Source: Enterovibrio gelatinilyticus (GTDB lineage: Bacteria > Pseudomonadota > Gammaproteobacteria > Enterobacterales > Vibrionaceae). Taken from it: a DNA stretch of 64,000 nucleotides. The DNA lies in contig NZ_JAJUBC010000020.1 of NCBI RefSeq assembly GCF_028683095.1, forward strand, positions 1 through 64,000. Direction: 5' to 3'. Both the position numbers and the translations under genes were made by a program. Positions 16,295-24,905 of this stretch are shown here, piece by piece. How positions within the stretch are numbered: position 1 is the stretch's first letter; each line of letters begins with the position of its first letter. The notes under the pieces are model-generated. The model worked only from the letters and a program-made list of their open reading frames with translations. It did not search any database and was not told where the DNA came from.

Positions 16295-17485
16295 TCAGCC
16301 AGGATGACCATCAACGCGCGCTTTCAACAGCATCGGTCCAAAGCACATCACAAAGCCACCGAATGCAACGGCCCATCCTATTCCCGCTACAATGACCCAT
16401 GTTTGCAAATACTCAGGCCAAAGTATCGCACCCACCACCCGCACTAACGTGGCGAACACCAATGCCAAATACGCGAATCTGAACTTGGGTCCTTTATAAA
16501 TCGCACGACCTGTATGACCCATGCTCACCCGAGCAATCATTGCCAGTATGACACCAGCTAAAGCCCCCATAGCGAACAGATGAATCAAGGAGTGGGAAAT
16601 CCAAGGGTTGCTGACAAAAATGGCCTTTGCAATTAAGCCGACAGGAAGCGCCAAATAAAACAAATGCAGTGACCACACTAAAGGCTCACCCATCGACTTC
16701 AACCCCTGCCAACGATAAAGACGATAAGCCTGCGCTAAACCAGCGATACCCATCAACACAGCACTGACCAATACAGGAAGCAAAGGGAAGAAGCTCATTA
16801 TCGCCAACAGCAGCAGTGGAAGGATCGCCACAACATCGAGCCACAACATCGGTTTTGGCGGCTCAAGTTGAAAACGCTTCGCAGTGAAAAATGGGATCAC
16901 TCGACCACCCATCACAGAGATCAATATCATGAACCACCACAACATCGCCTGCCACAATGCACTGGATGAAAACGGCGGCATACCTTTGACTGTGGCGTAG
17001 CTTGCCAAATTAGCGCTTGCAGCCACAAGTAACATAGGAATAAAGAACAGGTTACGCCAACGCTTAGTGACGATTACTCGATAACCCACTTCCCAGCCCG
17101 TCATTGCAAGGAATGCGGTATCCACAATCGCTATCACTGACAAAGGCGTATCAGTCCAAAACAGGATTCTCGCTGCTAACCAAAGCATGACAATAAACGC
17201 GAGCTTGACTCCCGACGTGCCTTTTACGCCCGTCCACGTTTGTACTGCTGTCAGTAAAAAGCCGGCAACAACGGCCATCGCGACACCAAACAACATCTCA
17301 TGAGCATGCCACCACATAGTCGGAACACTTAGTGGTGATGGACTGCCGCTCGTAAATAGCCACACCCATACCGCGATGGAAAACACAGCGTAAATACCTG
17401 ATACAAGAAAGAAGGGTCTAAAACCGAGACGAAGGACGGGTGGAATCTGTTCTTCTTTTTGTTTATCGACGATATTGAGCATCAT
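16295..17485 (-). CDS. nnrS: NnrS family heme/copper membrane protein
   Basis: A 396-residue integral membrane protein with about twelve hydrophobic segments, matching NnrS. The first segments contain the conserved LRLGFRPFFLVSG opening and MWWHAHEMLFG, where the histidines are likely metal ligands; ISHSLIHLFAMGALAG is a second conserved His-containing block. NnrS proteins protect against nitric oxide and in V. cholerae belong to the NsrR regulon. I use the ATG at 17485; AGGTG is 6 bp upstream, and the longer frame's GTG at 17494 overlaps it. An NsrR-like palindrome lies 28 bp upstream. No denitrification genes are nearby. Confidence 0.9.
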   Translation of the reverse strand: MMLNIVDKQKEEQIPPVLRLGFRPFFLVSGIYAVFSIAVWVWLFTSGSPSPLSVPTMWWHAHEMLFGVAMAVVAGFLLTAVQTWTGVKGTSGVKLAFIVMLWLAARILFWTDTPLSVIAIVDTAFLAMTGWEVGYRVIVTKRWRNLFFIPMLLVAASANLASYATVKGMPPFSSSALWQAMLWWFMILISVMGGRVIPFFTAKRFQLEPPKPMLWLDVVAILPLLLLAIMSFFPLLPVLVSAVLMGIAGLAQAYRLYRWQGLKSMGEPLVWSLHLFYLALPVGLIAKAIFVSNPWISHSLIHLFAMGALAGVILAMIARVSMGHTGRAIYKGPKFRFAYLALVFATLVRVVGAILWPEYLQTWVIVAGIGWAVAFGGFVMCFGPMLLKARVDGHPG

Positions 17486-17512
17486 AGCATTCACCTAAAA
17501 GATGGAATCTTA

Positions 17513-17537
17513 AAACATGCATTATTTTTACATGTTT
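17513..17537 (-). promoter_or_regulatory. NsrR-like operator upstream of nnrS
   Basis: AAACATG (17513-17519) and CATGTTT (17531-17537) are inverted arms with 11 bp between. The half site AACATGCATTA matches the NsrR half site AAGATGCATTT at 9 of 11 positions; the other half is weaker. Position just before nnrS supports the call. Confidence 0.5.
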
Positions 17538-17615
17538 AAGGTGAATTGAAAAGAAGACTCTGGATGTAACTGACGAATCGTCGATCCAACCAGAAAAATT
17601 TCATATGTCGGAAAA

Positions 17616-17643
17616 CAAAAAAGCCAGCAGATGCTGGCTTTTG
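17616..17643 (-). terminator. Terminator of the peptide ABC transporter operon
   Basis: AGCCAGCA and TGCTGGCT arms; on the minus strand the stem is followed by a run of T, just after the last gene of the operon. Confidence 0.82.
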
Positions 17644-17658
17644 GAAGTGAGAGTACGT

Positions 17659-18603
17659 TTAGTTATCTGACTTAGGATCAAGCGCATCTTGCAGCGCATC
17701 ACCCAAAAAGTTAAATGCCATCACAGTCACCAATATTGCAATACCTGGGTAAATGGCCAAACCCGGAGACTGCCAAATAACCTCCTGAGCATTTTGCAGC
17801 ATATTGCCCCAAGAAGGCATTGGTGGCTGAATGCCAAGCCCTAGGAACGACAATGCACTTTCCAGCAATATTACCCCACCCAATGCCATCGTGGTCGCAA
17901 TGATCACGGGTGACAGAACGTTTGGAAGTACGTGGCGGCGAATAATACGCCATGGTGATGCACCATAGCCCACAGCGGCTTTTACATAGTCGCGCTCTCG
18001 AAGCGACAGCGTACCCGAGCGAACCAAACGCGCGGTGGTTGGCCAACCAAACAAAGCCACAATAACGATGATGCGAATGAAGCTTGCATTCTCGCCTTGC
18101 GCCCAGCTTTCAGGCAAACCGAGTTTACTCAAATCTACAGCTGCCATGACGATCATCAGAGGCAGTGTAGGCAGAGACAGCGTGAAATCAGCAATACGCA
18201 TTAATACCGCATCCAACTTTCCGCCGAAGTAACCTGCAAACACACCTACCAATGTACCCAGAACCGCGGTCATGAGTGCTGCAACCGCGCCCACAGACAA
18301 CGACACTTGACCGCCGTAAAGCAAGCGAAGGAAGACATCTCGCCCAAGTTCATCAGCACCCAACCAGTGCGTGTCACTCGCGGGTTCAAAACGCGCAAAG
18401 AAGTCTACTTCAAATGGGTCATGCCCAAACCAACTCGCAAGCAGTGGCGCACTAAAGCAAAGAATGGCGAATAGCAGAATAAATACACCACTGACCAGAC
18501 CGGCTTTGTGCTTACAAAAGCGATGCCACACTAAAACCCATGGTGAAGATGCTTGGCGCTTTGGCGCTGCTACCGGAGCAGCATTTGTCATGTCTTGTGT
18601 CAT
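17659..18603 (-). CDS. Peptide ABC transporter permease, DppC/OppC type
   Basis: A 314-residue inner-membrane permease with six hydrophobic segments and the binding-protein-dependent transport signature around VKAAVGYGASPWRIIRRHVLPN (about residues 212-233), the cytoplasmic EAA loop that contacts the ATPase. The N-terminal stretch before the first membrane segment (WHRFCKHKAG) is typical of the C-type permease of dipeptide/oligopeptide systems. Its ATG overlaps the stop of the B-type permease gene by 4 bp (ATGA), which implies translational coupling. It is the last gene of the operon before a terminator. The transported solute is not determined by sequence. Confidence 0.9.
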   Translation of the reverse strand: MTQDMTNAAPVAAPKRQASSPWVLVWHRFCKHKAGLVSGVFILLFAILCFSAPLLASWFGHDPFEVDFFARFEPASDTHWLGADELGRDVFLRLLYGGQVSLSVGAVAALMTAVLGTLVGVFAGYFGGKLDAVLMRIADFTLSLPTLPLMIVMAAVDLSKLGLPESWAQGENASFIRIIVIVALFGWPTTARLVRSGTLSLRERDYVKAAVGYGASPWRIIRRHVLPNVLSPVIIATTMALGGVILLESALSFLGLGIQPPMPSWGNMLQNAQEVIWQSPGLAIYPGIAILVTVMAFNFLGDALQDALDPKSDN

Positions 18604-19568
18604 GCTGAAGCTCCTTTTGTCAGACTGATTCGTGGGTCCAATTTCGCGTAAGCAATATCTGCCAACAAATTACCCAATAGCGCGGTAAAGGTAATCACCA
18701 TCAAACCAAGCAATGCAAGATTGTAGTCATTGCCCATGATGGCATCGAAGATTAGCTTGCCCATTCCCGGCCATGCGAACACGGTTTCGGTGATAAGTGC
18801 ACCCGACAACAAAAAGCCAATATCCAACGCGATAATGGTGACCAAAGGGATCATGGCGTTACGCAACGCATGACGGAAAATAACACGCGTTCTTGACGCC
18901 CCTTTTGCTACCGCAGTTCGAATGTAGTCCTGACGCATCACCTCTAGCATGGTGCCACGAACGTAACGAGAATGGCTTGCCACGTTCAATACGGTCAGCG
19001 AAATAACAGGAAGAATAAGGTGTTTAATTTCAATCCAAAAACCGCCACCTTCCGCTTCTCCGGTTCCGCCTGCTGGTAACCAACCTAGTGTCACAGAGAA
19101 TACGAGGATCAGCATCAAAGCCAACCAAAACGCTGGCGTTGAAAAGCCAACAAACGCACCAAAACTGATGACGTAATCCGCCCAAGTGCGGTGTTTCAAT
19201 GCTGCGATGACACCAACAGGTATCGCGATAACCAGTGAAAGAACCGTCGCAATACCAACCAGTTTCACGGTGTTCCAAACCGCCGGAATGAGAACATCTT
19301 CTGCGGGTTGATAATACAAACGAGAGTAACCGAAATCCCCCTGCACCGCTGCCACCAGCCAGTTCCAATACCGTTGAACCAACGGCTGATCCAAACCTTG
19401 CAGTGCTTTAAGCATGGCAACATCTTCCGCTGTCATGTTCGGATCAGACGTTGCCATTAAATCAATCGGGTCTCCAGGCATCAGACCAATAAGTGCGTAA
19501 GAAACAAATGAGACCAAAAACAGAACAAATACGCTTTGTAATGCCCGGCCAATAACGAACTGCATCAT
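18600..19568 (-). CDS. Peptide ABC transporter permease, DppB/OppB type
   Basis: A 322-residue permease of the DppB/OppB group: it starts with the characteristic amphipathic helix MMQFVIGRALQSVFVLFLV, carries the SYALIGLMPGDP loop, and has the EAA loop VAKGASRTRVIFRHALRN. Six membrane segments are visible. The start at 19568 was chosen because AAGGAGG lies 7 bp upstream; the longer frame begins with TTG at 19586. Its ATG overlaps the stop of the ATPase gene (ATGA), so translation is coupled. It should pair with the C-type permease encoded next to form the membrane channel. Confidence 0.9.
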   Translation of the reverse strand: MMQFVIGRALQSVFVLFLVSFVSYALIGLMPGDPIDLMATSDPNMTAEDVAMLKALQGLDQPLVQRYWNWLVAAVQGDFGYSRLYYQPAEDVLIPAVWNTVKLVGIATVLSLVIAIPVGVIAALKHRTWADYVISFGAFVGFSTPAFWLALMLILVFSVTLGWLPAGGTGEAEGGGFWIEIKHLILPVISLTVLNVASHSRYVRGTMLEVMRQDYIRTAVAKGASRTRVIFRHALRNAMIPLVTIIALDIGFLLSGALITETVFAWPGMGKLIFDAIMGNDYNLALLGLMVITFTALLGNLLADIAYAKLDPRISLTKGASA

Positions 19569-20581
19569 ACCGTGGCCTCCTTGCAATCAAACTTTTTTGC
19601 ATCTATCACTTCACTCGGAAAGTGACACGCAACAATGTGTTTGCTGTCTCCGCCGTATAGCGACGCGATAGGTGCTTCCGTTTTGCACTTGTCTGTCGCT
19701 TTCGCACAGCGAGGGTGAAACGCACAACCACTAGGTGGATCGATTGGGCTTGGCACATCACCTTGCAGTGATAAGCCTTTGCGTCGTTTTCCTCTGCCCA
19801 CTTCTGGTACTGCCGCTAATAAGGCTTGGCTGTAAGGGTGAGCGGGATTAGCAAAAAATGCATCGCGCGGCGCTTGCTCAACAATCTGGCCTAAGTACAT
19901 CACCACAATGGTATCGGCAAGATAATCGACCACCGCCATGTCATGGCTAATGAAGAAAAAAGAAAGGTTTCGTTCGCGCTGCAATTCTGCAAACAAGTTG
20001 AGGACTTGGCTTTGCACTGATACATCGAGCGCTGAAAGAGGCTCATCCGCGATAATCAATTGAGGCTCAAGTACCAATGCACGAGCAATACAAATGCGCT
20101 GACGTTGACCACCAGAGAACTCATGCGGGTAACGATCTAAAGCATCTTCGCTGAGCCCTACCGCGATGAGAGCATCAATGACCTTTGCCTTACGTGATGC
20201 CTTGTCTCCAACGTTATAAACCTCAAGCGGTTCGCCCACCAGTTCAGAAACAGGTAAGCGAGGGTTTAGTGCTGAGTATGGGTCTTGAAACACCAAACCT
20301 AGCTTACGTCGAAGCGCTTTGAGGTCGTCGCCTTTTAGATCTGCGGTTTTAATACCGGCTAACTCTACGGTCCCTTCCACAGGGTGTTCGAGTAACGCCA
20401 CCATGCGCCCTAGCGTTGATTTTCCGCAACCAGACTCACCAACAATTGCAATGGTTTCCCCTTCATCTAATGAAAGGGAAATCTTATTTACGGCTTTCAA
20501 CTCTTGCGCAGGTTTCCCAAACCACCCTTTTTGTCCAATGGGGTAGCGCTGACAGACATTGTCTAGTTTTAATAATGTCAT
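19565..20581 (-). CDS. Peptide ABC transporter ATPase, DppF/OppF type
   Basis: A 338-residue ABC ATPase. Walker A is GESGCGKST, the Q-loop follows in LVFQDPYSALNPR, the signature is FSGGQRQRICIARAL, and Walker B is LIIADEPLSALD. The C-terminal cysteine-rich extension (GCAFHPRCAKATDKC) is the oligopeptide-transporter type and in some relatives binds an iron-sulfur cluster. The start is the ATG at 20581, with AAGGA upstream; the frame continues to 20824 only because it overlaps the previous gene. It should form a heterodimer with the DppD-type ATPase. Confidence 0.92.
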   Translation of the reverse strand: MTLLKLDNVCQRYPIGQKGWFGKPAQELKAVNKISLSLDEGETIAIVGESGCGKSTLGRMVALLEHPVEGTVELAGIKTADLKGDDLKALRRKLGLVFQDPYSALNPRLPVSELVGEPLEVYNVGDKASRKAKVIDALIAVGLSEDALDRYPHEFSGGQRQRICIARALVLEPQLIIADEPLSALDVSVQSQVLNLFAELQRERNLSFFFISHDMAVVDYLADTIVVMYLGQIVEQAPRDAFFANPAHPYSQALLAAVPEVGRGKRRKGLSLQGDVPSPIDPPSGCAFHPRCAKATDKCKTEAPIASLYGGDSKHIVACHFPSEVIDAKKFDCKEATV

Positions 20582-20591
20582 AGGTCCGTCC

Positions 20592-21539
20592 TTAGATATG
20601 GTGACACGCAACGGTGTGCACGGCATTAAGTTCAACCGTTTCAGGCATGGTAGATACACACGTTGGCGTTGCTTTACCGCAGCGATCTGCAAACGGGCAT
20701 CCATTGCCTCGCAGATCAAGAGGTGGCACTGCTCCAGGAATCGCTGGCAACACATCACGTGCTCCACCAATTTTAGGTAACGTTGCCAATAAGCCTTGGG
20801 TATACGGGTGTTGCGGGTTTGCAAATAGCTCTTCAGCTGTCGCTTGTTCTACAATACGCCCTGCATACATCACGATAACGCGCTCTGCGAGCTGCGAAAC
20901 AACGCCCAAGTTGTGGCTGATGAACTGAACCGCTGTACCTGTGGTATCGCGCAGTTCTTCGAGCAAATCGAGAACCTGCGCTTGTACCGTCACATCCAAT
21001 GCCGTTGTCGGTTCATCGGCGATGATCAGCTCCGGTTCACATGCCAGTGCCATGGCAATCATTACACGCTGTCGCATCCCACCGGAGAGTTCATGTGGGT
21101 AGGCTTTTGCGCGTCGAACCGGATCAGGGATATGCACCCTTTCCAGCATTTCTATCGCACGTTCTTTTGATTCGGCTTGATTACTACCACGGTGAAGCTC
21201 AAACATTTCCGCGATTTGATCGCCGACAGTCACAACAGGATTCAGCGCTGTCATCGGCTCTTGGAAAATCATGGCGATGCCTTCACCGCGTACTTTTTGC
21301 CAATCCGCATCACTGTTGTTGAGAAGGTTTTCACCACGGAAAACCACCTCACCACTGGCTTTCATGACATTGGGTTGAAGCCCCATCAAAGTAAGTGCAG
21401 CAAGGCTCTTACCACAACCTGACTCTCCCACAACACCAAGAATCTCGCCTTTCTTAATATGAAAGCTGATATCGTTAACCGCTGGGTAGCCTTTAAAGGC
21501 TACCCGCAGACGACGAACATCCAATATCGTCTGTTCCAT
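20592..21539 (-). CDS. Peptide ABC transporter ATPase, DppD/OppD type
   Basis: A 315-residue ABC ATPase with Walker [11 protein letters not shown]-loop [12 protein letters not shown], signature [15 protein letters not shown] and Walker [13 protein letters not shown]. The last position of Walker A is Ser-Leu rather than Ser-Thr, which is common in DppD/OppD. A C-terminal cysteine motif ([16 protein letters not shown]) is shared with its partner. The gene lies 9 bp downstream of the binding protein gene and 10 bp upstream of the F-type ATPase gene, all on the minus strand. Confidence 0.92.
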   Translation of the reverse strand: MEQTILDVRRLRVAFKGYPAVNDISFHIKKGEILGVVGESGCGKSLAALTLMGLQPNVMKASGEVVFRGENLLNNSDADWQKVRGEGIAMIFQEPMTALNPVVTVGDQIAEMFELHRGSNQAESKERAIEMLERVHIPDPVRRAKAYPHELSGGMRQRVMIAMALACEPELIIADEPTTALDVTVQAQVLDLLEELRDTTGTAVQFISHNLGVVSQLAERVIVMYAGRIVEQATAEELFANPQHPYTQGLLATLPKIGGARDVLPAIPGAVPPLDLRGNGCPFADRCGKATPTCVSTMPETVELNAVHTVACHHI

Positions 21540-21548
21540 TGACGGCTC

Positions 21549-23204
21549 CTACTTCTTAGTGGTGTACCACTCTTCAACCCAGTTAGTTGACGGGTACATG
21601 TGGCCCGTCGGCGTCACACCTTCTAGCCATTTCGGCATCACAAAGCTATCTGCTCGGAAATACAATGGCAGCGCCGGCAAATCTTCCGCGTAAATGTTCT
21701 GAATCTCATGGAAGATCTTCTTACGCTTTTCAGTATCCAGTTCCGCTTCAACTTTGTTCAGCAGTTCATCCATCGCTGGGTTCTTGTAGCCAATGTAGTT
21801 TTGGCCAGACCAACCGTTATCTTCAGTCGGAATGTTGGTTGAAAGCAAGGTTGTACGTGGTGGGCTTTCTGGTGATGAATACCAAGCAAACATTGCAAGG
21901 CCTTTGTGCTTACGTTTGTTCAACGTTTCACCAAAGTAGACGCGTGCTGGCTGGTTATTAATGTTCACCTTCACACCAATCTGTTTCCACTGTGATTGCA
22001 GCACTTGCTGTACCAACTCACGAGTCTTGTTGCCCGCCGTTGTCATCAGTTCAATTTGGAGTTCATTACCATCGCCATCAACCATGACACCGTTCTTCAG
22101 GGTATAGCCCGCATCAACAAGCAATTGCTTGGCTTTTTCTGGGTTGTATTCGTAACGCTTAACATCAGCAAAGAACGTCGTATCACGCGGGCTCACGTTG
22201 GTATCGGCAACAGGCTGTTTGCCCGCAAACAATTTATCAACTAGCTGTTGGCGATTTGCGCCGTAAAGCAGCGCTTGACGCACTTCTTTTTTAGCAAGAT
22301 GCGGGTTGTCCATTGTTGTGTCTAGGTGCTCGTAAAGCAGACCCGGCTCATAGTGAACGTTGAATTTATTGCCGTGGCGTTTTTCTAGTTGAAGCACTTG
22401 ATCAAGAGAAAGGCCAAGTTCGCCCGGTAAATAGTCAACTGAACCAGAAAGTAAGTGGGCTTCAAGCGCCGACGTATTTTCAACTGCTTTAAAGATAAGC
22501 TCATCAATGACGGGGGATTTACCTTTCCAGTGCGGGTTTTGTTCTGCAGTAATAAAGCTGCCCGGATTTACTTTGGCGATGACAAATGGGCCGTAGTAAA
22601 GACCGGGATTCGTAGGCTCTGTCGCGTACTTGGTCGTTTTCGAGTAGCTGGTTGGGTCACTCTCATATAGCTCGCCTTCCACGTGGGCAGGCATCGGCGT
22701 TGGGATGAAGGTATTGTACTTAAACGTAATCTTGTTCAGGTACACTTCGAAATTTTTGTCATCAAGCAGAACCAGTTTTTCCATGGTTTTTGCTTCTTGC
22801 AAACCCGGATTTCCAACACGCTCGTCCGTTTCAATGTCGTAACCCAGCTTAATGTCTTTACTGGTGACTGGAACGCCATCGCCCCAGAAAAGATCGTCAG
22901 GAATTGTGACGGTCATTTTGATGCCTTCACTTCCATCATCTAGCTTTATACGTTCCGCTAGACCATTTTCAAAACTTGGCACTTCCACACAGGCGTTACA
23001 TTGTAACAGCCAGTCTTTACCATAAATGACGGTGCCGCGATGCGCCGTGCTAAGAATATAAGAAGCTGCAACGTTTGATACGAGAATAGGGTGCAAGCCT
23101 TCAGGGTATTGAGACATACCGATTTTCAGGGTTTCAGCGCTTGCTGATGCAGCCGAAAGCGCAAGAGGTGCTGCCATCGCCAATGCGAGGATTGTTTTCT
23201 TCAT
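21549..23204 (-). CDS. Periplasmic peptide-binding protein, SBP family 5
   Basis: A 551-residue solute-binding protein. The signal peptide is MKKTILALAMAAPLALSAASASA with cleavage near residue 23. The family 5 signature is present around the disulfide-linked WLLQCNACVEVPSF loop and the segment ADTNVSPRD. The C-terminal SPPRTTLLSTNIPTEDNGWSGQNYIGY region forms part of the ligand cavity. The ATG at 23204 is preceded by a GGAAC sequence; the longer frame reaches 23249 but would bury the signal peptide. It is the first gene of the five-gene operon. Peptide uptake is likely; nickel, opine or microcin-type solutes are possible for the family. Confidence 0.9.
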   Translation of the reverse strand: MKKTILALAMAAPLALSAASASAETLKIGMSQYPEGLHPILVSNVAASYILSTAHRGTVIYGKDWLLQCNACVEVPSFENGLAERIKLDDGSEGIKMTVTIPDDLFWGDGVPVTSKDIKLGYDIETDERVGNPGLQEAKTMEKLVLLDDKNFEVYLNKITFKYNTFIPTPMPAHVEGELYESDPTSYSKTTKYATEPTNPGLYYGPFVIAKVNPGSFITAEQNPHWKGKSPVIDELIFKAVENTSALEAHLLSGSVDYLPGELGLSLDQVLQLEKRHGNKFNVHYEPGLLYEHLDTTMDNPHLAKKEVRQALLYGANRQQLVDKLFAGKQPVADTNVSPRDTTFFADVKRYEYNPEKAKQLLVDAGYTLKNGVMVDGDGNELQIELMTTAGNKTRELVQQVLQSQWKQIGVKVNINNQPARVYFGETLNKRKHKGLAMFAWYSSPESPPRTTLLSTNIPTEDNGWSGQNYIGYKNPAMDELLNKVEAELDTEKRKKIFHEIQNIYAEDLPALPLYFRADSFVMPKWLEGVTPTGHMYPSTNWVEEWYTTKK

Positions 23205-23752
23205 TTTATCAGTTCCTTTGTATGCAGCTGGGGAAATTCCGTTACCCAAATATCATGCGCAATTAAGGTGGTTTCATTAGCCCCAAAACTAAATGCAGTT
23301 GAAAATTGCGCATATGCCTTCAATGTTAAACATATGTTTCGATTATTGTCGACTGCACATTGTTTACAATTCATGCAGAAAGAACAAATAAATCACGAAA
23401 ATGCCCGAACAGGTCGCATTTAAACATTTTTAACAATTTAAATACTTACAGCTCAATTGGTTACACCAATAAACATTAAGCATCACAATGGCAATGCTAA
23501 TTTTATGGGTAATCATGCGGTATGTTTATGAAGGGAGAGCATGTGAGGGTAGCGACACATACAGATGGTCGCTTACAAGCCCTTAAATTGTCTAGGGTTA
23601 ACGTGAGATCCGCACAATCCCTCGACGACCCAAACCATAGCCCACAGTGAATAGTTAGGCACTAATAGATTGAGAAGTGGACGACGTATTCCGCGACCTC
23701 AAGATGGCAGGCTATCGTCGACGGGAGTTAAAACGGGACGATAGCGTGTGGT
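23205..23752. other. Control region upstream of the peptide transporter operon
   Basis: About 550 bp with no plausible gene. It contains ATGCGCAATT (23255-23264) and its exact inverted copy AATTGCGCAT (23304-23313), and the 12-bp palindrome AAACATATGTTT (23328-23339). These flank the probable promoter of the operon and may be operators of an unidentified regulator. Confidence 0.5.
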
Positions 23753-24643
23753 TTAAACATCCAGAGTTGGCATGGCAGCCGGTTTTTCGCCTTTAACCAC
23801 CACACGATGAAGTTTACGTGGCTTATCACCATAATCCGTGACAGCGAAATGTTGGGTGCAGCGGTTATCCCAAATAGCGACACTCCCTGCTTCCCAGGTA
23901 AATCGAACCTGAAACGCCTCCTCACGACTCAGAGAAAATAGTGAAGACAGCAAATTATCCCCGTCTTTGCCGTTTTTTTCACTGAGAGCGTTTATTTCTA
24001 CACATTCCAAATCGAGGTTATCAATGTACTGGCAAAACTGTTCGTTAATGTAAAGACTGGGGTGATCTGTTTCTGGATGACGAACGACCAATGGGTGTTG
24101 TACCCCATTCATTTTGCCAGCTATCTGCGCAACTTTACTTTCGCCCTTCGCGTTGGTTTTATCAAACCGACTACCGGCAAAACCGTGAACAGCATGAGTT
24201 GCCGTTAGTCCCTGCAAAGATTGTTTCATTGCGTTAGGTAAGGATTGATATACCGCTTCCATTGACGTCCAAATTGTATCCCCTCCCTCATCAGGAAGAT
24301 GTTGAGCGCAAAGCACTGAGCATTTTGGCGGCGCTTTTTGCCATGTCATGTCCGTATGCCAATAGCTCTTCCCTGGCGGATTACCCGGCGTCGTTTCAAT
24401 CACACTCACTTGTGGGAAGCCATCAACATGGGGGAAAAATGGATGCGGCGCTTCCAACTCGCCAAACCGACGAGCAAGTGCGAGTTGTTCATCAGGAGAA
24501 AGATACTGATCTCTGAAAAACACCACTTTGTCGTTCAAAAATGCCTGATATATCTGTGCAAAATCGTCGTCGCTGCACGATGCAAGCGCGACACCATCAA
24601 TGATGGCGCCAATATGGGGAGTGAGTGGCGTGATTGTTAGCAT
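23753..24643 (-). CDS. TauD/TfdA family 2-oxoglutarate dioxygenase
   Basis: A 296-residue Fe(II)/2-oxoglutarate dioxygenase. The first His and Asp ligands lie in YWHTDMTW; the distal His in CTQHFAV and the 2-oxoglutarate-binding Arg in RKLHRVVVKG. The N-terminal PLTPHIGAIIDGVAL matches the TauD opening. Family members cleave taurine, other sulfonates, alkyl sulfates or phenoxyacetates. Substrate-determining residues cannot be judged by eye. No tauABC genes are nearby. I use ATG 24643 because the longer frame starts with TTG. It is divergent from sbcB and separated from the peptide transporter operon by 550 bp. Confidence 0.85.
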   Translation of the reverse strand: MLTITPLTPHIGAIIDGVALASCSDDDFAQIYQAFLNDKVVFFRDQYLSPDEQLALARRFGELEAPHPFFPHVDGFPQVSVIETTPGNPPGKSYWHTDMTWQKAPPKCSVLCAQHLPDEGGDTIWTSMEAVYQSLPNAMKQSLQGLTATHAVHGFAGSRFDKTNAKGESKVAQIAGKMNGVQHPLVVRHPETDHPSLYINEQFCQYIDNLDLECVEINALSEKNGKDGDNLLSSLFSLSREEAFQVRFTWEAGSVAIWDNRCTQHFAVTDYGDKPRKLHRVVVKGEKPAAMPTLDV

Positions 24644-24905
24644 CTGTCCTTCCAAATGATTGAGCAGGTTGTCGACGTATTAGAACGGGCAAAGCGTCTT
24701 TATCGTTCATCATACACCTTAGCAACTCAACAAAACGTCAGTGTGCTCCTTAGATCAACCCATCACACAATATTATAAGTCGTTGGACGCCAAATCCCCC
24801 ACTCGTTGGCATAGGGTGCTATCGACCTATTTTCCTTTCCTCCGCAAGATTTCTCTTTTGATTTGCGGTAACATCGCCTCGTCTTTCAAACCCTTGGATA
24901 CCAAC

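Noticed and set aside
23753-24643. Taurine utilisation locus (TauD beside an ABC transporter)
   Set aside because: The adjacent transporter is of the five-gene peptide type, not TauABC, and 550 bp with separate control signals lie between.
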